Source: UBA1731 sp963653155
GTDB lineage: Bacteria; Verrucomicrobiota; Kiritimatiellia; RFP12; UBA1067
Direction of reading: 5' to 3'
Assembly (NCBI GenBank): GCA_963653155.1
Contig: CAVJWR010000078.1
Coordinates: 1-14,937 of the forward strand
DNA length: 14,937 nt
The notes below the pieces were generated by a model that did not search any database, was not told the DNA's origin, and saw only the letters and a program-made list of their open reading frames with translations. The position numbers were made by a program, and so were the translations under genes. This document shows, piece after piece, positions 5,497 to 13,478 of the stretch. Position 1 is the first letter of the stretch. Every line of letters starts with the position of its first letter.

Positions 5497-7730
5497 CAGC
5501 TGACGTGCAGGACGCGCTCTTTGATCTCCTGTGTACGGCCCTGGTTCCAGTACTGGGAACCGATGTAGCCGCACGTGCGGCGGGCGACGTTCATCGTGTT
5601 CTGGTCGGTGTTGCCGCACTTCGGACATTTCCAGATGAGTTTGCCATTCTCATCCTTCACGATCTCTATCTCGCCATCCCATCCGCACTTCTGGCAATAG
5701 TCGCTCTTCGTGTTCAGCTCAGCGTACATGATGTGGTCGTAGATGAACCGCATGATCGAAAGCACAGCCTTGATGTTGTGCTGCATATTCGGCACTTCAA
5801 CGTAGGAGATCGCCCCGCCGGGCGAAAGCACCTGGAACTTCGCCTCAAGGGCAAGCTTCTCGAATGCGTCGATCTTCTCCGTCACGTGCACGTGATATGA
5901 GTTGGTTATGTAGTTGCGGTCGGTCACGCCCTTCACTATGCCGAAACGCTTCTGCAGGCACTTCGCGAAACGGTACGTGGTGGACTCAAGCGGAGTTCCG
6001 TATATGGAATAGTCTATGTTTTCCGCGTCCTTCCACTTCGCGGTATACTCGTTGAGGCGCTTCATGATGTCGAGGCCAAGGGCCTCACCGTCGAATTCCG
6101 TGAGCTTCTTGCCTATGGCCGCATACACGCACTCCCACAGCCCCGCATATCCGAGGGAAATGGTGGAGTATCCGTCGTAGAGCAGACGGTCGATCTTCTC
6201 GCCTTTCTTCAGCCTCGCCAACGCGCCATACTGCCAAAGTATGGGGGCGGCATCCGAGAGGGTTCCCACAAGCCTATCGTGCCGGCAGCGTAGCGCACGG
6301 TGGCAAAGCTCCATGCGTTCGTCGAATATGCGCCAGAACGCCTCCATGAACACGTTCTCCGAAGCGGACTCGCCAACCTCCCTCTTCGCGCTCAATGCGA
6401 TATCCACAAGGTTTACCGTCACTACGCCCTGGTTGAAGCGGCCATAGTAGCGGTGCTTCCCCGGCACATAGTTCCCGGCATTGGATATGTTGCCGACCCC
6501 CGCATCGGTAAAGCGATCCGGAGTGAGGAAGCTACGGCATCCCATGCAGGTGTACACATCGTGCTTGAGCGAACGCATTACCTTCTCGGAAATGTAGTCG
6601 GGCACCATGCGTTTCGCCGTACACTGGGCTGCAAGCTCTGTGAGATACCAATACTGCGTACCCTCGCTTATGTTATCCTCTTCAAGCACATATATGAGCT
6701 TCGGGAACGCAGGCGTGACGTAAACCCCCACCTCGTTCTTAACGCCCTGAATCCTCTGGCGCAGCATTTCCTCGATGATGACCGCGAGATCCTTCTTCTC
6801 CTGCTCGTTGCGGGCCTCGTTGAGGTACATGAACACGGTGATGAACGGAGCCTGGCCGTTGGTGGTCATGAGTGTGACCACCTGATACTGGATCGTCTGA
6901 ACACCGCGCACTATCTCGTCACGCACACGCTTCTCGATCATGTCCCGCCTCTTGTCGGACGGGATTTCGGCGCCGATCAGCTTCAGTTCATCGTCAACCT
7001 CGCCGGCGATCTTCTCACGGCTCACCTGGACGAACGGGGCGAGGTGCGTAAGGGATATCGACTGCCCGCCGTACTGGTTGGACGCAACCTGCGCGATTAT
7101 CTGCGTGGCGATGTTGCAGGCCGTGGAGAAAGAATGCGGCCTGTCGATGGTTGTGCCCGAAATCACCGTACCGTTCTGCAGCATGTCCTCAAGGTTCACG
7201 AGGTCGCAGTTATGCATCCGTTGGGCATAGTAATCCATGTCATGGAAATGGATCAGACCATCCTCATGGGCATCCACCACTTCCTGTGGCAGAAGAAGCC
7301 GCTTGGTGACATCCTTCGACACCGCTCCGGCCATGTAATCGCGCTGCACGGAGTTGATTGTGGGGTTCTTGTTCGCGTTTTCCTGCTTCGCTTCCTCGTT
7401 CGTGCAGTTTATAAGCGACAGTATCTCCCCATCCGTCGTGTTTTTCTGACGTTTCAGATCCTGAATGAAGCGATACTTGATGTAGTTCTTTGCGACTGCG
7501 TGCGCACCAGCCTCCTGTATCTTCGTCTCAACGATATCCTGCACCTCTTCTACGGAAAGCGCACGGTCGTGAGATGCCGCGAACTCCTCAATCTGCTCAG
7601 CGATGCGCTCAATGCGAGCCTCCGTCAACTTATCCGCCGCCTCAACCGTATCATTGGCCTTGCGGATCGCATTGGCGATCTTGTCGCGGTCAAACTCCCG
7701 CTCCTCACCGCTTCGCTTGATTATGTTCAT
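5496..7730 (-). CDS. nrdD: NrdD, class III anaerobic ribonucleoside-triphosphate reductase
   Basis: NrdD reduces ribonucleoside triphosphates to deoxyribonucleotides without oxygen, using formate in the best-known enzymes. The 744-residue chain opens with an ATP-cone (about 1-95, starting MNIIKRSGEEREFD), the allosteric domain that senses ATP/dATP. Landmarks are the active-site cysteine C175 in MHNCDLVN, a second cysteine pair CMGC (395-398), the zinc site C679/C682 and C702/C705, and the glycyl radical G721 in RRTCGYIG. All expected residues are present. The ATG at 7730 is preferred; a TTG at 7751 would add seven residues but lacks a ribosome binding site. The best site for the ATG is AAAAGG about 12 nt upstream, which is weak. 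Upstream lie two NrdR-box-like palindromes. NrdG follows with a 1-base overlap. Confidence 0.97.
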   Translation of the reverse strand: MNIIKRSGEEREFDRDKIANAIRKANDTVEAADKLTEARIERIAEQIEEFAASHDRALSVEEVQDIVETKIQEAGAHAVAKNYIKYRFIQDLKRQKNTTDGEILSLINCTNEEAKQENANKNPTINSVQRDYMAGAVSKDVTKRLLLPQEVVDAHEDGLIHFHDMDYYAQRMHNCDLVNLEDMLQNGTVISGTTIDRPHSFSTACNIATQIIAQVASNQYGGQSISLTHLAPFVQVSREKIAGEVDDELKLIGAEIPSDKRRDMIEKRVRDEIVRGVQTIQYQVVTLMTTNGQAPFITVFMYLNEARNEQEKKDLAVIIEEMLRQRIQGVKNEVGVYVTPAFPKLIYVLEEDNISEGTQYWYLTELAAQCTAKRMVPDYISEKVMRSLKHDVYTCMGCRSFLTPDRFTDAGVGNISNAGNYVPGKHRYYGRFNQGVVTVNLVDIALSAKREVGESASENVFMEAFWRIFDERMELCHRALRCRHDRLVGTLSDAAPILWQYGALARLKKGEKIDRLLYDGYSTISLGYAGLWECVYAAIGKKLTEFDGEALGLDIMKRLNEYTAKWKDAENIDYSIYGTPLESTTYRFAKCLQKRFGIVKGVTDRNYITNSYHVHVTEKIDAFEKLALEAKFQVLSPGGAISYVEVPNMQHNIKAVLSIMRFIYDHIMYAELNTKSDYCQKCGWDGEIEIVKDENGKLIWKCPKCGNTDQNTMNVARRTCGYIGSQYWNQGRTQEIKERVLHVS

Positions 7731-7795
7731 CTTTTTCGACTGCCTTTTCAAATTGTTGCAAGTTAAATCTGCGCCCTAATTGAGGACTGCCTTTA

Positions 7796-7824
7796 AAGAT
7801 ATCAAATCACCTACCCATATGCAA
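7796..7824 (-). promoter_or_regulatory. Candidate proximal nrdD promoter
   Basis: Read on the minus strand: TTGCAT (7819-7824), 17 bp, then TGATATCTT ending in the hexamer TATCTT (7796-7801). The -10 matches TATAAT at four of six bases and has the TGn extension seen at the other two promoters of this window. The predicted transcript start leaves a leader of about 60 nt before nrdD. Support is motif-based only. Confidence 0.35.
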
Positions 7825-7838
7825 GACACAAAAGCAAA

Positions 7839-7866
7839 AAGATATCAACATCTAGTGTTTCCACAA
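7839..7866 (-). promoter_or_regulatory. Candidate distal nrdD promoter overlapped by an NrdR-like box
   Basis: Read on the minus strand: TTGTGG (7861-7866), a 16-bp spacer, then the extended -10 TGATATCTT with hexamer at 7839-7844. The box at 7843-7858 covers the spacer and the first bases of the -10. The second box lies just upstream of the -35. This is the arrangement expected for repression by NrdR. The sequence TTGATATCTTT at this -10 is repeated exactly at 7795-7805. Confidence 0.4.
7843..7858. promoter_or_regulatory. NrdR-box-like site 1 (weaker)
   Basis: The plus strand reads TATCAACATCTAGTGT. Against the NrdR-box consensus ACACWATATWTWGTGT it matches about 11 of 16 positions, including the whole right half-site TAGTGT and the central AT. 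The left outer bases are poor. It is paired with a better site 33 bp away, about three helical turns, close to the usual tandem spacing of 31-32 bp. NrdR is the ATP-cone repressor of ribonucleotide reductase genes. Confidence 0.5.
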
Positions 7867-7875
7867 GACCCCACA

Positions 7876-7891
7876 ACACAAGATGCTGTGT
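7876..7891. promoter_or_regulatory. NrdR-box-like site 2 (stronger)
   Basis: The plus strand reads ACACAAGATGCTGTGT, matching the NrdR-box consensus at about 13 of 16 positions. It lies within a longer inverted repeat, AACACA-6 bp-TGTGTT. Its place about 150 bp upstream of nrdD, with a second site nearer the gene, suggests an operator for the class III reductase operon. It lies just 28 bp past the permease stop but has no T-run after it on the minus strand, so it is not a terminator. Confidence 0.6.
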
Positions 7892-7918
7892 TTTCCCTGT
7901 TTTTGTCAGTTTTGCCGA

Positions 7919-8839
7919 CTACGCCAACCGAACCCTGGGGTCAAGCCAGGCATACAGCAAGTCTGTGACAAGATTTACGCCCTGATACAGAAGTGCGCCA
8001 AGGACAACCACGGCACGGACGACCGCCATGTCGCTGGAATGTATCGCATTGATCGATACGTTGCCAAGACCCGGAATTCCGAAAAAGCTCTCCAGCATCA
8101 GCGATCCTGTGAACAGATACGGGATTGACAGAGACACGTACGTGACGATCGGTATCAGCGAGTTTCGCAACACATGCACAAATAGAACGCGCCACTCTGG
8201 CACACCCTTCATCCTCGCGGTGCGCACATATGGCTTGTATATCTCGTCAAGTATGGCGGTGCGGAAAAACCGCACGTCAATGCCAAGCCCGGAAACTATT
8301 CCGATCAGCACTGGCAATGCAAGATAGAACGCATTTTCATACCCCCACACCGGGAAAAGGCGAAGCTTAAAGGCAAATACGAACTGCCCCGCAAGCACCC
8401 AGACCACATAATTCACGCTCATCAGCACTGTAGAGCCGACAAGCACCGCACGGTCGAACTTGCCGCCACGCCATGCCGCGCACAGCATTGCGAGGGCAAG
8501 CCCTATCGCCGTACCGCCAACCAGTATCGGCACCGTAAGCGAAAGGGACGGCCCCACGCCTCGCTTCAGCACATCCAGCACCGGCTCGTCCGCCTCCGTG
8601 GATACCCCGAAATCGCCATGGGCCAGATCCACGCAGAACTTGGTGAATTGCCTGTGGAGCGGCAAATCGTAGCCGTATTTGTGGTTAAATGCGGCGATGG
8701 ACTCCTTTGTGGCGTTTTTTCCGAGTATTACCTGCGCGGGAGAGCCGCCGACCACATTGAACAGCAAAAACGTCAGCACAATTATCCCGAACGTGGTCGG
8801 GACAAGTTCAAGCAGTCTCTTCAGCGCATACTTCAGCAT
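7919..8839 (-). CDS. DppB/OppB-type ABC transporter permease
   Basis: This is an inner-membrane permease of the peptide/nickel ABC importer family, 306 residues long. The sequence has an N-terminal helix (LVPTTFGIIVLTFLLFNVV), the GDFGVS turn (75-80) and further membrane helices around 97-121, 131-157, 170-188 and 228-246. The EAA-loop motif for docking the ATPase is YVRTARMKGVPEWRVLFVH (204-222). It is followed by the typical ESFFGIPGLGN (250-260). The ATG overlaps the end of the preceding gene by 7 bp, so the two are coupled. No DppC-type permease, ATPase or binding protein is adjacent: the next gene downstream is nrdD. The subunit must therefore pair with components made elsewhere, or be a remnant of a larger locus. 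Substrate is unknown; the context suggests short or murein peptides, as inference only. Confidence 0.92.
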   Translation of the reverse strand: MLKYALKRLLELVPTTFGIIVLTFLLFNVVGGSPAQVILGKNATKESIAAFNHKYGYDLPLHRQFTKFCVDLAHGDFGVSTEADEPVLDVLKRGVGPSLSLTVPILVGGTAIGLALAMLCAAWRGGKFDRAVLVGSTVLMSVNYVVWVLAGQFVFAFKLRLFPVWGYENAFYLALPVLIGIVSGLGIDVRFFRTAILDEIYKPYVRTARMKGVPEWRVLFVHVLRNSLIPIVTYVSLSIPYLFTGSLMLESFFGIPGLGNVSINAIHSSDMAVVRAVVVLGALLYQGVNLVTDLLYAWLDPRVRLA

Positions 8840-10899
8840 GACTTTCTGCTGTTGACGAAGCGGATGAAAAGGTCGCGGCAAATGTCAAGGTTTGAGACCT
8901 GCCACCGCAAAGACCGCATGAAGAACATCTTCTTGTCCGCAAAGCCGTATCGGGCAGGTATCGGCGGCGAGAATTTCGCAAGTTCCTCCCAGTAGCGGGA
9001 AAGCCGGAAGGCCATGGCGCGGGTGCGGGACTCGAATCCTGCCAGAAACCGTTCGCACAGGACAGTGCGCCGCGCCGGCGTCACCTCGCGCTCCCGCACG
9101 AAATCAAGGAACGTACCTGCGTACGCGAACATGTAGAACCGCACAGAGGCCTTGAAGTTCCGCTCCGTGCACGCTACGTCTGGCCACCCGCAACTTCCCC
9201 GTAACGAGCAGGTGGATACCGCGCCCGGCATAAGGCGATCCCGTTCAGCATCCCATACGAAGCGATATATCTCCTTGCCAACGCCGAACAATGCGGATTT
9301 CTCGGATGCGTCGTACTTCTTCATCGCGAGATTCTGTGCCGCCGCATCACCCATCAGGAACGCAATGCGATCCTGCGAGACCTCATCGGACAGGAGATTG
9401 GCCGGTATGCCACTCAACGGCTCTCCCTCGCACCGCGTCCTTAGATAGTAGTCGTACACGAGCCTCCGGCTGCCTATCGAACGGTGCCGCAGCACCCTGT
9501 AGTCCGGCAGATTTGCCCCTATTGCCTTGAAGCATTCAATCCGCGCCAGCATATAGGCGCCATATCCGTTGCCCGTGCTGGACAGACGTTTCTCGACAAA
9601 TGACGCCACAAGCGGGCGGCAGTTTGTCTTGAACGCGATCTCCCTCGTATTGCCGCAGCCGGGCGACTCTCCGCAGTCACGCTCCGGATCGTCCGTACGC
9701 AGTTCGTACACGTTCGCGTACTCGATGAACTCATCCTTGCTGAGTACCTGCCTGACATTGGAGAGCAGCATCTCGGTGCGTTCATCCGCCCCGACATGGA
9801 ATTGCGGTGCACCGTTGACGAACGTTGCGCCGGGGAGCGCTGTGCGGTGCGCATCGAATGCGGTGGTGACGCCCTCGCCGGATATCGCATACACCTCTCC
9901 GGTCAGGTTCATGTAAAGCGACTCGGAGAATTCCCGCGAGGACTCGTCGGCGAACTCGGGACGGGTAAGCAAAGCCCTGAACTGCGTGTCGATTTCGGCG
10001 ATGCGGGCAGGGGCACGGTCTGGTTCTGTCTCAATGTCGCCAAGCAGCTCCTCAAGACGCGGAACTATCTTCTCAAGGGCGTTTCCGCGAAGCAGTCCGA
10101 ACAGTTCTATCTCATGGTGCCCATGGAACTTCGGCATCCGCATGAAAGAGGTGGCACTTCCCTCGAACACGCCCACAAGCTCCGCCAATCCGGCCCGGAA
10201 TGTCTGGAAATCCGTACGCGCAAGCGCAGCGAACCTGTGGAACTCCGACCATGAGAGGAAATGCACGCCCTTCACGGAATGGTAGTATGTGAGCGATGAG
10301 GATATCCGCTTGCGGCTCTGCGCGACTGCCGCCCTTATCTCGGCCTGAGACCATGCGAGAGGTTTTACACGCCATTCCTGCCCAAGCTCGCGGAAGTGTT
10401 GAAGGGTTTCGTCGTTGCGTTCAGCCATAACGACATCCTCCAGCGACAGTCCAAGATCGCGTATCAGCCAATCGTCAAGCGACACGACCTTTGCGCACGG
10501 CACACTGCGCTGGGATATCTCAAGCCTGCCGCCAACCACATTCGCGACAAGGATGTCGTTCATCATCACGTCAGATCTGCGTTCTGGCGGGACATCGCAC
10601 AGATCCCACAATTTCCCGGATAGCAGAGGCAGAGCCGCAACGCTGTGGTTGCCTCCCGTCACCGTTATCAGGTGACCGAACGTGCCTGGAACGAGATCGT
10701 TCTTTTCCGCCAGAAGCACGGAGGCATGCTCGTCCATCTGTTTCCAGACGTCTCGCTCGAACACTATCGTGTCATTGCCGATGTCGAATGCATGGAACAG
10801 CTTGTTTCCGCCCATGACCTTGGCGACGACGCGACCGGGGCGTTTCACGGCCCCGTCCCGCAATCTCCTGAATAGGCCCTTTATCCCTGACTTGCGCAT
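8833..10899 (-). CDS. Large protein of unknown function (688 aa)
   Basis: I do not recognise this protein. It has no signal peptide and no obvious membrane segment. The N-terminus is basic (GIKGLFRRLRDGAVKRPGR), followed by a mixed region with HAFDIGNDTIVFERD (36-50) and a Gly-rich stretch GHLITVTGGNHS (75-86). A His cluster FHGHHE lies at 258-263. The C-terminal half is rich in aromatic residues and cysteines. It contains DAAAQNLAMKKYD (518-530), FGVGKEIYRF (538-547) and CSLRGSCGWPD (564-574), which look like conserved motifs though I cannot test this. The ATG has an AAAGG site 9 nt upstream and lies 21 bp after the sugar kinase fusion. The end overlaps the permease by 7 bp. Being inside an amino-sugar activation operon, it may act on a sugar or cell-wall substrate; this is inference from position only. 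Confidence 0.85.
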   Translation of the reverse strand: MRKSGIKGLFRRLRDGAVKRPGRVVAKVMGGNKLFHAFDIGNDTIVFERDVWKQMDEHASVLLAEKNDLVPGTFGHLITVTGGNHSVAALPLLSGKLWDLCDVPPERRSDVMMNDILVANVVGGRLEISQRSVPCAKVVSLDDWLIRDLGLSLEDVVMAERNDETLQHFRELGQEWRVKPLAWSQAEIRAAVAQSRKRISSSLTYYHSVKGVHFLSWSEFHRFAALARTDFQTFRAGLAELVGVFEGSATSFMRMPKFHGHHEIELFGLLRGNALEKIVPRLEELLGDIETEPDRAPARIAEIDTQFRALLTRPEFADESSREFSESLYMNLTGEVYAISGEGVTTAFDAHRTALPGATFVNGAPQFHVGADERTEMLLSNVRQVLSKDEFIEYANVYELRTDDPERDCGESPGCGNTREIAFKTNCRPLVASFVEKRLSSTGNGYGAYMLARIECFKAIGANLPDYRVLRHRSIGSRRLVYDYYLRTRCEGEPLSGIPANLLSDEVSQDRIAFLMGDAAAQNLAMKKYDASEKSALFGVGKEIYRFVWDAERDRLMPGAVSTCSLRGSCGWPDVACTERNFKASVRFYMFAYAGTFLDFVREREVTPARRTVLCERFLAGFESRTRAMAFRLSRYWEELAKFSPPIPARYGFADKKMFFMRSLRWQVSNLDICRDLFIRFVNSRKSC

Positions 10900-10920
10900 G
10901 TTCAGTAGCCTTTCAGCCTC

Positions 10921-12678
10921 TCAATGTCGCCTTACACAAAACTTCTCCCGCTCCATCAGCGTGTGGGAGAACTCGGCCATGGCAGGCATGTCGGCATCAT
11001 GCACCGCATGGTGAAGATTATGGAGGGCCTTGGACACATATCTTGCAAAGCGCGGCTGCCCAACGCGGTTAAGGCGGCAAAATGCGCCTATTACCTGACA
11101 CAACCGCTGAACGGCGGCAACCTTGACGGCTCCTAACGATGGAGCCGCCTCATCCTTGCAGATGAGATCGGCTATTATCTTGCGATCCGTATCTTCCATT
11201 GGCACATACGGATCGTAAAGGAGCGACGCAACGTCATACGCAGCGGCGCCAAGCCTCAGTCCCTGATAGTCCACAAGGTATGGAATCGTCGACTCGCCCT
11301 TTGGATAGAGCAAGTTGGAGCTCTGGAAATCCCGATGCACAAGCGACACCGGCTCCTTGACGAGCGTGGCGGAAATGCTTTCGAGCTCACTGCGCACGTC
11401 ATCTGGAACGCCATCAAGCCCATATCGGCCCTTCACGCATTCCTTCTCGAAGAAATCGATTTCCCACGTGTACGTGTCTGCGTCAAATGCAGGTTCGAGG
11501 GACGGGAGATCCGGATCGTCCGCAGAGATTCCCCACAGCGACTTGAGGACCTTGACCACGGGAAGGTATAGCTTTACAAGATCTGCGCCCTTTGCGTTCG
11601 CAAGCTGTTCAATCGTCGAGCCTGACACGAACTCCGTGGCATAGGCGCATTGCTCGGGAAGGTCTACCAGCAACTTCGGGACTTTCACCCCATGGCTTTC
11701 AAAGTAGCGGGTGATCGACGGGAACCTCGCGTTCTCCTTGCGCGTCAACTCATATACCACGGCGAGGGCATCAGATGTCCCTTCGCCGGAATGCGAGCCA
11801 TCGCGGTAAAGACGGTAAAACATGCGGTCTGACCCGCGAGCGTCGATGAACTCGGCCAAAGTCTCATTGTCCTTCCAGCCAAGGGCCGTGACAAGACCGT
11901 CAAGCCTCCGTTCGCCAAACAGCGATGGGGACATCGCCTCTGAATTCAATTCCTTGAATGCGCCGATCGTACCTGCGTCACACCAGCAGGCATCCGGCTC
12001 CTGCACACCAACCACGAATCTTGCATCCGTCATCATCGCAGACTCATAGGCATCCACTATCGAGCAGAAGCCCTCTCCGCGATCACCCTCCGCAACGCGT
12101 GGCGGTGGCAGATAGCGCACTACATCCGGGGAGAGTAGCGCCACTCCGCAGTATGTGTAGGTACCGGCGCATCCGGCATCATCCGAACGCCAGTTGCACA
12201 CGCGCCCCTCCGGATCCGCCTCGATTGTCCTCGGCCCGAAATCCTCGGACATCCAGCACGAAGCAAAGCGCCCCCCCTTCTCAAATGCCGCCTCGATAGG
12301 CTCCGGGTCAAGGTCTTCGACCACAACATCGCCGTTTATCAGCCAGAACGGTTCGTCGCCTATCCAGTCCGCCAGCGGACGCAATGCGCCGCCGGTTCCG
12401 AGTATGGCATTCTCACGCGACACGGAGATGCGCACTCCTTCGCCATTGTCCTGCCCGCGTTCGCCGCAGTACTCGTTCACGAACCTCTCGATCTGGTCGG
12501 CATGGTAGTGCGCATTGACCTTGATGTCGTCTATGCCCCAGGATACAAGCATATCAAGTATCCGAGCCAACATCGGCTCGCCCATGATGGGCAGAAGCGG
12601 CTTCGGACGCGACGTGGTGAGCGGCCTGAGGCGCGTACCGAATCCGGCCGCAAGGACAATAGCCTTCCTTATCGCCAT
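10921..12678 (-). CDS. Fused sugar-nucleotidyltransferase / APH-family sugar kinase (MurU-AmgK-like)
   Basis: This single 585-residue chain joins two enzymes. Residues 1-240 form a nucleotidyltransferase with the loop LAAGFGTRLRPLT (9-21), RPKPLLP (24-30, K26), the metal-binding NGD (115-117) and a final WCDAGT (232-237). Residues about 265-560 form an aminoglycoside-phosphotransferase-fold kinase: GSDRMFYRL (282-290), catalytic LVHRDFQSSN (446-455; H448, D450, N455) and metal-binding VDYQGLRLG (469-477), then YDVASLLYDPYV. These kinase motifs resemble AmgK, which phosphorylates the anomeric carbon of GlcNAc/MurNAc. The first half resembles MurU, which makes UDP-MurNAc. In Pseudomonas these are two adjacent genes that recycle peptidoglycan sugars. 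Here one chain could turn a free sugar into an NDP-sugar. A choline- or other sugar-specific role cannot be excluded. The start overlaps the preceding gene by 10 bp and has an AGAGG site. Confidence 0.88.
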   Translation of the reverse strand: MAIRKAIVLAAGFGTRLRPLTTSRPKPLLPIMGEPMLARILDMLVSWGIDDIKVNAHYHADQIERFVNEYCGERGQDNGEGVRISVSRENAILGTGGALRPLADWIGDEPFWLINGDVVVEDLDPEPIEAAFEKGGRFASCWMSEDFGPRTIEADPEGRVCNWRSDDAGCAGTYTYCGVALLSPDVVRYLPPPRVAEGDRGEGFCSIVDAYESAMMTDARFVVGVQEPDACWCDAGTIGAFKELNSEAMSPSLFGERRLDGLVTALGWKDNETLAEFIDARGSDRMFYRLYRDGSHSGEGTSDALAVVYELTRKENARFPSITRYFESHGVKVPKLLVDLPEQCAYATEFVSGSTIEQLANAKGADLVKLYLPVVKVLKSLWGISADDPDLPSLEPAFDADTYTWEIDFFEKECVKGRYGLDGVPDDVRSELESISATLVKEPVSLVHRDFQSSNLLYPKGESTIPYLVDYQGLRLGAAAYDVASLLYDPYVPMEDTDRKIIADLICKDEAAPSLGAVKVAAVQRLCQVIGAFCRLNRVGQPRFARYVSKALHNLHHAVHDADMPAMAEFSHTLMEREKFCVRRH

Positions 12679-13478
12679 TGCATCCTCTGCCTCTGCATCT
12701 TGACCTTCGGTTCCTCAAGGCCTATAGCCCACCATGTGTCGCCGATGCCTGTATTGGTGAAATGGGCGGTCCTGTTGTTTGCGAGTGCTTCGCGGTTGGC
12801 CTTGAGCGTATCGTTGTCGCTGTTCTTCAGGGCAGCGTTCAGGGCACGAAGCGCCTCGTCGATCTCATTGCGCTTTACCAGTATCCAAGCCCATGTCGCG
12901 GCGATGAGAACGTTCTGGTTGTAGCGGAGGCGACGGCTCCCCTTTCTGTATACCTTGGCGATCTCATCTGTCGGTTTACCGAGCGTGTACATGCGTGCCA
13001 TCTTCATCGCGTACATCGTCGGTTCCACAAACAGGGCCTTGTCCATCAGCTGATCGCACTTCTTGTATTCCTTGATCATCCAATGCAGCTGAAACTGGGC
13101 CGTGGCGATCTGGCGTTTCATCAGCGGTATCCAGAGATCGAAACGGTGAAGGCCATTCGTCAAGGCAAGGGCCTCCTCCACGAACTTCCTCTGGTCCCGC
13201 GCTATTTCGTTCTGCGCCTCCTGGATGGACCCCGGCGGACGCATCTGCCACCGCTGGGTCTTGGCCTGTATCGCCTTCTGCCCATTTAGCAGAGTCTGCT
13301 CCACGGCCTTCATTTCAGCCTTAACTTTCCTCTGTAGGAAAATGCCGATGCCCATCTGGACGGCACCAAACACTATGATTGCGAGGAACGCGCTCCATCC
13401 ATAGCCAAGGGTATCCGTGAAGTACAGGGATGTCCCCGTGCCGATTCCGCACAGGACCGCGATAATCAGAGAGAGCAT
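12669..13478 (-). CDS. Membrane-anchored helical protein, possible TPR-like (unknown function)
   Basis: No family is recognised. The 269-residue protein has two hydrophobic helices at the N-terminus (about 2-20 and 27-48, separated by YFTDTLGYG), which should anchor it in the inner membrane. The rest is a charged, mostly helical domain of about 215 residues. Its helix pairs, such as QFQLHWMIKEYKKCDQLMDK and AWILVKRNEIDEALRALNAA, look like tetratricopeptide-type repeats. Such domains hold protein partners; this one may tether the sugar-activating enzymes at the membrane, which is inference. The ATG has a GGAGG site 7 nt upstream inside the preceding gene. It overlaps that gene by 13 bp and the following fusion gene by 10 bp, so all three are translated together. 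The C-terminus is basic (KVKMQRQRMQWR). Confidence 0.82.
   Translation of the reverse strand: MLSLIIAVLCGIGTGTSLYFTDTLGYGWSAFLAIIVFGAVQMGIGIFLQRKVKAEMKAVEQTLLNGQKAIQAKTQRWQMRPPGSIQEAQNEIARDQRKFVEEALALTNGLHRFDLWIPLMKRQIATAQFQLHWMIKEYKKCDQLMDKALFVEPTMYAMKMARMYTLGKPTDEIAKVYRKGSRRLRYNQNVLIAATWAWILVKRNEIDEALRALNAALKNSDNDTLKANREALANNRTAHFTNTGIGDTWWAIGLEEPKVKMQRQRMQWR

Noticed and set aside
5496..7751. Upstream TTG start for nrdD adding seven residues
   Set aside because: No ribosome binding site precedes it, and the added residues are not part of the ATP-cone; the ATG at 7730 starts right at the typical cone sequence.
6300..7766. Long plus-strand open frame (488 codons) opposite nrdD
   Set aside because: It is the antisense shadow of a strongly coding GC-rich gene. 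The translation is rich in His, Arg and Leu with no family features, while nrdD on the other strand has every expected motif.
7874..7892. AACACA...TGTGTT inverted repeat as a terminator for the permease unit
   Set aside because: The arms are only 6 bp and AT-rich, and no T-run follows on the minus strand; the fit to an NrdR box is better. I saw no convincing intrinsic terminator anywhere in the window.
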